A DNA stretch of 8,594 nucleotides from Lachnospiraceae bacterium (GTDB lineage Bacteria > Bacillota > Clostridia > Lachnospirales > Lachnospiraceae): assembly GCA_017412265.1 (NCBI GenBank), contig JAFPYK010000197.1:1-8594 (forward strand), in the 5' to 3' direction. The position numbers were made by a program, and so were the translations under genes. Shown piece by piece: positions 7,316 to 8,594 of this stretch. Each line of letters begins with the position of its first letter. Position 1 is the first letter of the stretch. The notes below the pieces were generated by a model. It was given only the letters and a program-made list of their open reading frames with translations, made no database searches and was not told the origin of the DNA.

Positions 7316-7433
7316 CTCCTTTCTGCAAATGGGCCTTCGGGCCCTTATCACGTTCTCTTGATGATCTTATGATACGAAATTTGGTGTCCGATAAAACTGA
7401 CCGTATCGGGGGTGCCGGCTCATTTGCAGGGAG
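7316..7433 (-). promoter_or_regulatory. Candidate structured 5' leader that pairs with its own Shine-Dalgarno
   Basis: On the minus strand the upstream region can close a long stem. CTCC (7433-7430) pairs with the ribosome-binding GGAG (7319-7316), and CTGCAAATG (7429-7421) pairs with CATTTGCAG (7331-7323); only three bases bulge (7322-7320). Inside lie CCGATA/TATCGG (7409-7404 with 7393-7388), TATCA/TGATA (7374-7370 with 7350-7346) and a GGGCC-CGAA-GGCCC hairpin (7344-7331). An alternative helix, CGATAC-type pairing of 7407-7402 with 7376-7371, excludes two of these. This looks like a branched cis-regulatory RNA. No convincing promoter upstream of 7433 was found, so it is tentative. Confidence 0.35.
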
Positions 7434-7445
7434 GGCGCGAGGCGG

Positions 7446-7474
7446 TTGCGGGAGCGGCGCATTTTCCCTATAAT
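7446..7474 (+). promoter_or_regulatory. Sigma-A promoter of the metallophosphoesterase gene
   Basis: TTGCGG (7446-7451) and a perfect TATAAT (7469-7474) are separated by 17 bases. Transcription would begin near 7481, giving a leader of about 40 bases. That leader contains a small hairpin GGCGG/CCGCC (7490-7494 with 7503-7507) just before the AAAGGAG at 7510-7516. Confidence 0.7.
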
Positions 7475-7521
7475 GGAGGGAGAAGAGAAGGCGGACGGGA
7501 AGCCGCCGGAAAGGAGCAGCG

Positions 7522-8373
7522 ATGATCTATATCACGGGAGATACCCACGGAGGGGAGAGGCTCGGGCTTTTCTCGGTGGACGGGGCACTGCACCGGCTGA
7601 GCACGAGGAGTTTTCCGGAGCAGAAGGAGATGACCCGGGACGATTATGTCATCGTCTGCGGGGATTTCGGGTGCGTCTGGGAGTATGACAGCCGCTATGA
7701 CCCGACGATGAGCGCCTGGGGGACGTACCTGGGCGGGGCGCACGGGGAGTCGGAGCAGGAGAAGTACTGGCTCGACCAGCTGGAGAAGAAGTCATTTACC
7801 CTGCTCTTCTGCGACGGGAACCATGAGAATTATGACCGGCTGGAGGGCGCGTATCCGGAGGTGGATTATGCCGGCGGGCGGGCGCACCGGATCCGGGAAA
7901 ATGTGTTTCACCTGATGCGGGGCTATGTGTTCACGGTCGACGGGGCGAAGATCTTCGTCTTCGGCGGGGCGAGGAGCCACGACATCGCGGACGGGATCGT
8001 GCGGCCTTATGAGTATGCGTCGCGGGAGGCGTACCGGGAGGCGAGGAGGAGGCTGGACCGCGCGCATAAGCAGTACCGGGTGGAGCACATCAGCTGGTGG
8101 GAGAGAGAGATGCCCTCCGAGGAGGAGATGGCCCGCGGGCGGGCGAGTCTTGCCGCGCATCAGAACCGGGTGGACTTCGTGGTGAGCCACGAGGCGCCGC
8201 AGTCGGTGGCGGGCGCGATGGGGTTCGGGTCGCCGGACCCGCTCTCGAGGTATCTGCAGGAGATCTCGGAGGAGGCCTCGTATGAGAAATGGTTCTTCGG
8301 GCATTATCACGACAACCGGCAGATCTTCGGGAAATTTGTGGAGCTCTATGAGCAGATTGTGAGAATTCGTTAG
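7522..8373 (+). CDS. Calcineurin-like metallophosphoesterase
   Basis: A 283-residue soluble protein with every core motif of the Metallophos superfamily in order: GDTHG (Asp7, His9), GDFG (Asp48), GNHEN (Asn100, His101), SHEAP (His223) and GHYH (His261, His263). These bind two metal ions for hydrolysis of a phosphomono- or diester. It matches a group of Firmicutes proteins beginning MIYITGDTHG, whose substrate I do not know. Between GDFG and the KYWLDQLEKK segment there is an apparent insertion of about 20 residues (55-78, rich in Gly, Tyr and Trp). No signal peptide is present. AAAGGAG at 7510-7516 lies 5 bases before the ATG and fixes the start. It has its own promoter and is followed after 97 bases by rtcB in the same direction, so a role in RNA end processing is conceivable but unproven. 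Confidence 0.92.
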   Translation: MIYITGDTHGGERLGLFSVDGALHRLSTRSFPEQKEMTRDDYVIVCGDFGCVWEYDSRYDPTMSAWGTYLGGAHGESEQEKYWLDQLEKKSFTLLFCDGNHENYDRLEGAYPEVDYAGGRAHRIRENVFHLMRGYVFTVDGAKIFVFGGARSHDIADGIVRPYEYASREAYREARRRLDRAHKQYRVEHISWWEREMPSEEEMARGRASLAAHQNRVDFVVSHEAPQSVAGAMGFGSPDPLSRYLQEISEEASYEKWFFGHYHDNRQIFGKFVELYEQIVRIR

Positions 8374-8391
8374 GGCACGCAGGGCTGGAAT

Positions 8392-8406
8392 TCAACGCAG
8401 CGTTGA
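8392..8406. promoter_or_regulatory. Perfect palindrome abutting the rtcB promoter, likely operator
   Basis: TCAACGC-A-GCGTTGA is a perfect 15-base inverted repeat that ends directly at the first base of the -35 hexamer at 8407. No T-run follows, so it is not an intrinsic terminator for the upstream gene. Its position, about -50 to -36, suits a dimeric regulator of the rtcB promoter. The binding protein is unknown. Confidence 0.45.
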
Positions 8407-8435
8407 TTGTACGCGGGCGAGGATCCGGCTATGAT
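8407..8435 (+). promoter_or_regulatory. Probable promoter of rtcB
   Basis: TTGTAC (8407-8412) and TATGAT (8430-8435) are 17 bases apart. The -10 matches 5 of 6 consensus bases but the -35 only its TTG, so the promoter may need an activator. The start would be near 8442, leaving a short leader with the strong ribosome binding site at 8459-8466. Confidence 0.5.
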
Positions 8436-8470
8436 AGAGGTGAAATGCGCAGGGAAAGGGAGGTGAGAAT

Positions 8471-8594
8471 ATGCTGGAGATCCGAGGGAGCTGCAATACG
8501 GCCATCGTCTATACGGAGCGGCTTGAGGCCGCGGCGGAGGGGCAGATCCGGGCGCTCTGCGAGCAGCCGTTTGCCGCGGGGAGCAAGATCCGGA
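8471..8594 (+). CDS. rtcB: RNA-splicing ligase RtcB, N-terminal 41 codons (cut by window end)
   Basis: The frame opens MLEIRGSCNTAIVYTERLE and continues through AEGQIRALCEQPFAAGSKIR to the window end. This matches the start of the Firmicutes-type RtcB ligases (roughly 400 residues), where the SKIR segment normally leads directly into the metal-binding MPDVHAG motif. RtcB joins RNA 2',3'-cyclic phosphate or 3'-phosphate ends to 5'-OH ends using GTP and manganese. The active-site residues lie beyond the window and cannot be checked. The start is secure: GGAGGTGA (8459-8466), fully complementary to the 16S tail, lies 4 bases before the ATG. It follows the metallophosphoesterase by 97 bases and has its own likely promoter and palindrome. 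Confidence 0.88.
   Translation, partial: MLEIRGSCNTAIVYTERLEAAAEGQIRALCEQPFAAGSKIR

Noticed and set aside
7310..7351. Longer start at 7351 for the minus-strand gene
   Set aside because: It would place the AAAGGAG at 7322-7316 and the GGGCC hairpin inside the coding region, and no ribosome binding site precedes it.
6533..7372. Plus-strand open frames (6533-6898 and 6941-7372) over the zinc-motif gene
   Set aside because: They cross the hairpins and run antisense to the minus-strand gene, which has a good ribosome binding site and a recognisable zinc motif; no ribosome binding site was seen for them.
7323..7429. The 9-base inverted repeat CTGCAAATG/CATTTGCAG as ends of a small transposable element
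   Set aside because: No target-site duplication flanks it, the ends are short, and one arm continues into the ribosome binding site, so pairing in RNA is the better reading.

Overview
The window looks like chromosomal DNA from a GC-rich member of the Clostridia, most likely Lachnospiraceae. This rests on the protein styles: a domain-swapped GH3 glucosidase of the Butyrivibrio/Ruminococcus type, a GPH-family sugar symporter, a GH78 rhamnosidase, and an RtcB of the Firmicutes type. It also rests on strong AGGAG/GGAGGTGA ribosome binding sites and G/C-rich third codon positions. No mobile element, CRISPR array, tRNA or rRNA was seen. The taxonomic call is an inference.

Left part (1-6636): a sugar-utilisation operon with its control region. 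The first 37 bases hold the start of a divergent gene, plausibly an AraC-type regulator. Between it and the operon lies a compact control region. It has a direct repeat TGTACAAAT whose copies are 21 bp apart, a good sigma-A promoter for the divergent gene, and an extended -10 with a weak -35 for the operon. The operon has three tightly coupled genes: a circularly permuted GH3 beta-glycosidase (162-2525), a GPH transporter (2522-4069, overlapping by 4 bases) and a GH78 alpha-L-rhamnosidase (4071-6557, one base after the previous stop). None of the enzymes has a signal peptide. The transporter would therefore import an intact rhamnosylated glycoside, the rhamnosidase would remove the terminal L-rhamnose inside the cell, and the GH3 enzyme would cleave the remaining beta-glucoside. 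A long hairpin follows the operon.

Middle (6558-7521): a convergent gene on the minus strand (6692-7309) encodes a 205-residue protein with an Ada-like Zn-binding motif and a basic C-terminal half, of unknown function. Two GC-rich hairpins separate it from the operon. Its upstream region can fold into a branched RNA whose closing stem pairs with its own Shine-Dalgarno sequence, a candidate cis-regulatory leader.

Right part (7522-8594): a metallophosphoesterase with its own promoter (7522-8373), then a palindrome, a second promoter and the first 41 codons of the RNA ligase gene rtcB, cut off by the window end. A phosphoesterase next to an RNA ligase that uses 2',3'-cyclic phosphate or 3'-phosphate ends suggests, but does not prove, a link to RNA repair.
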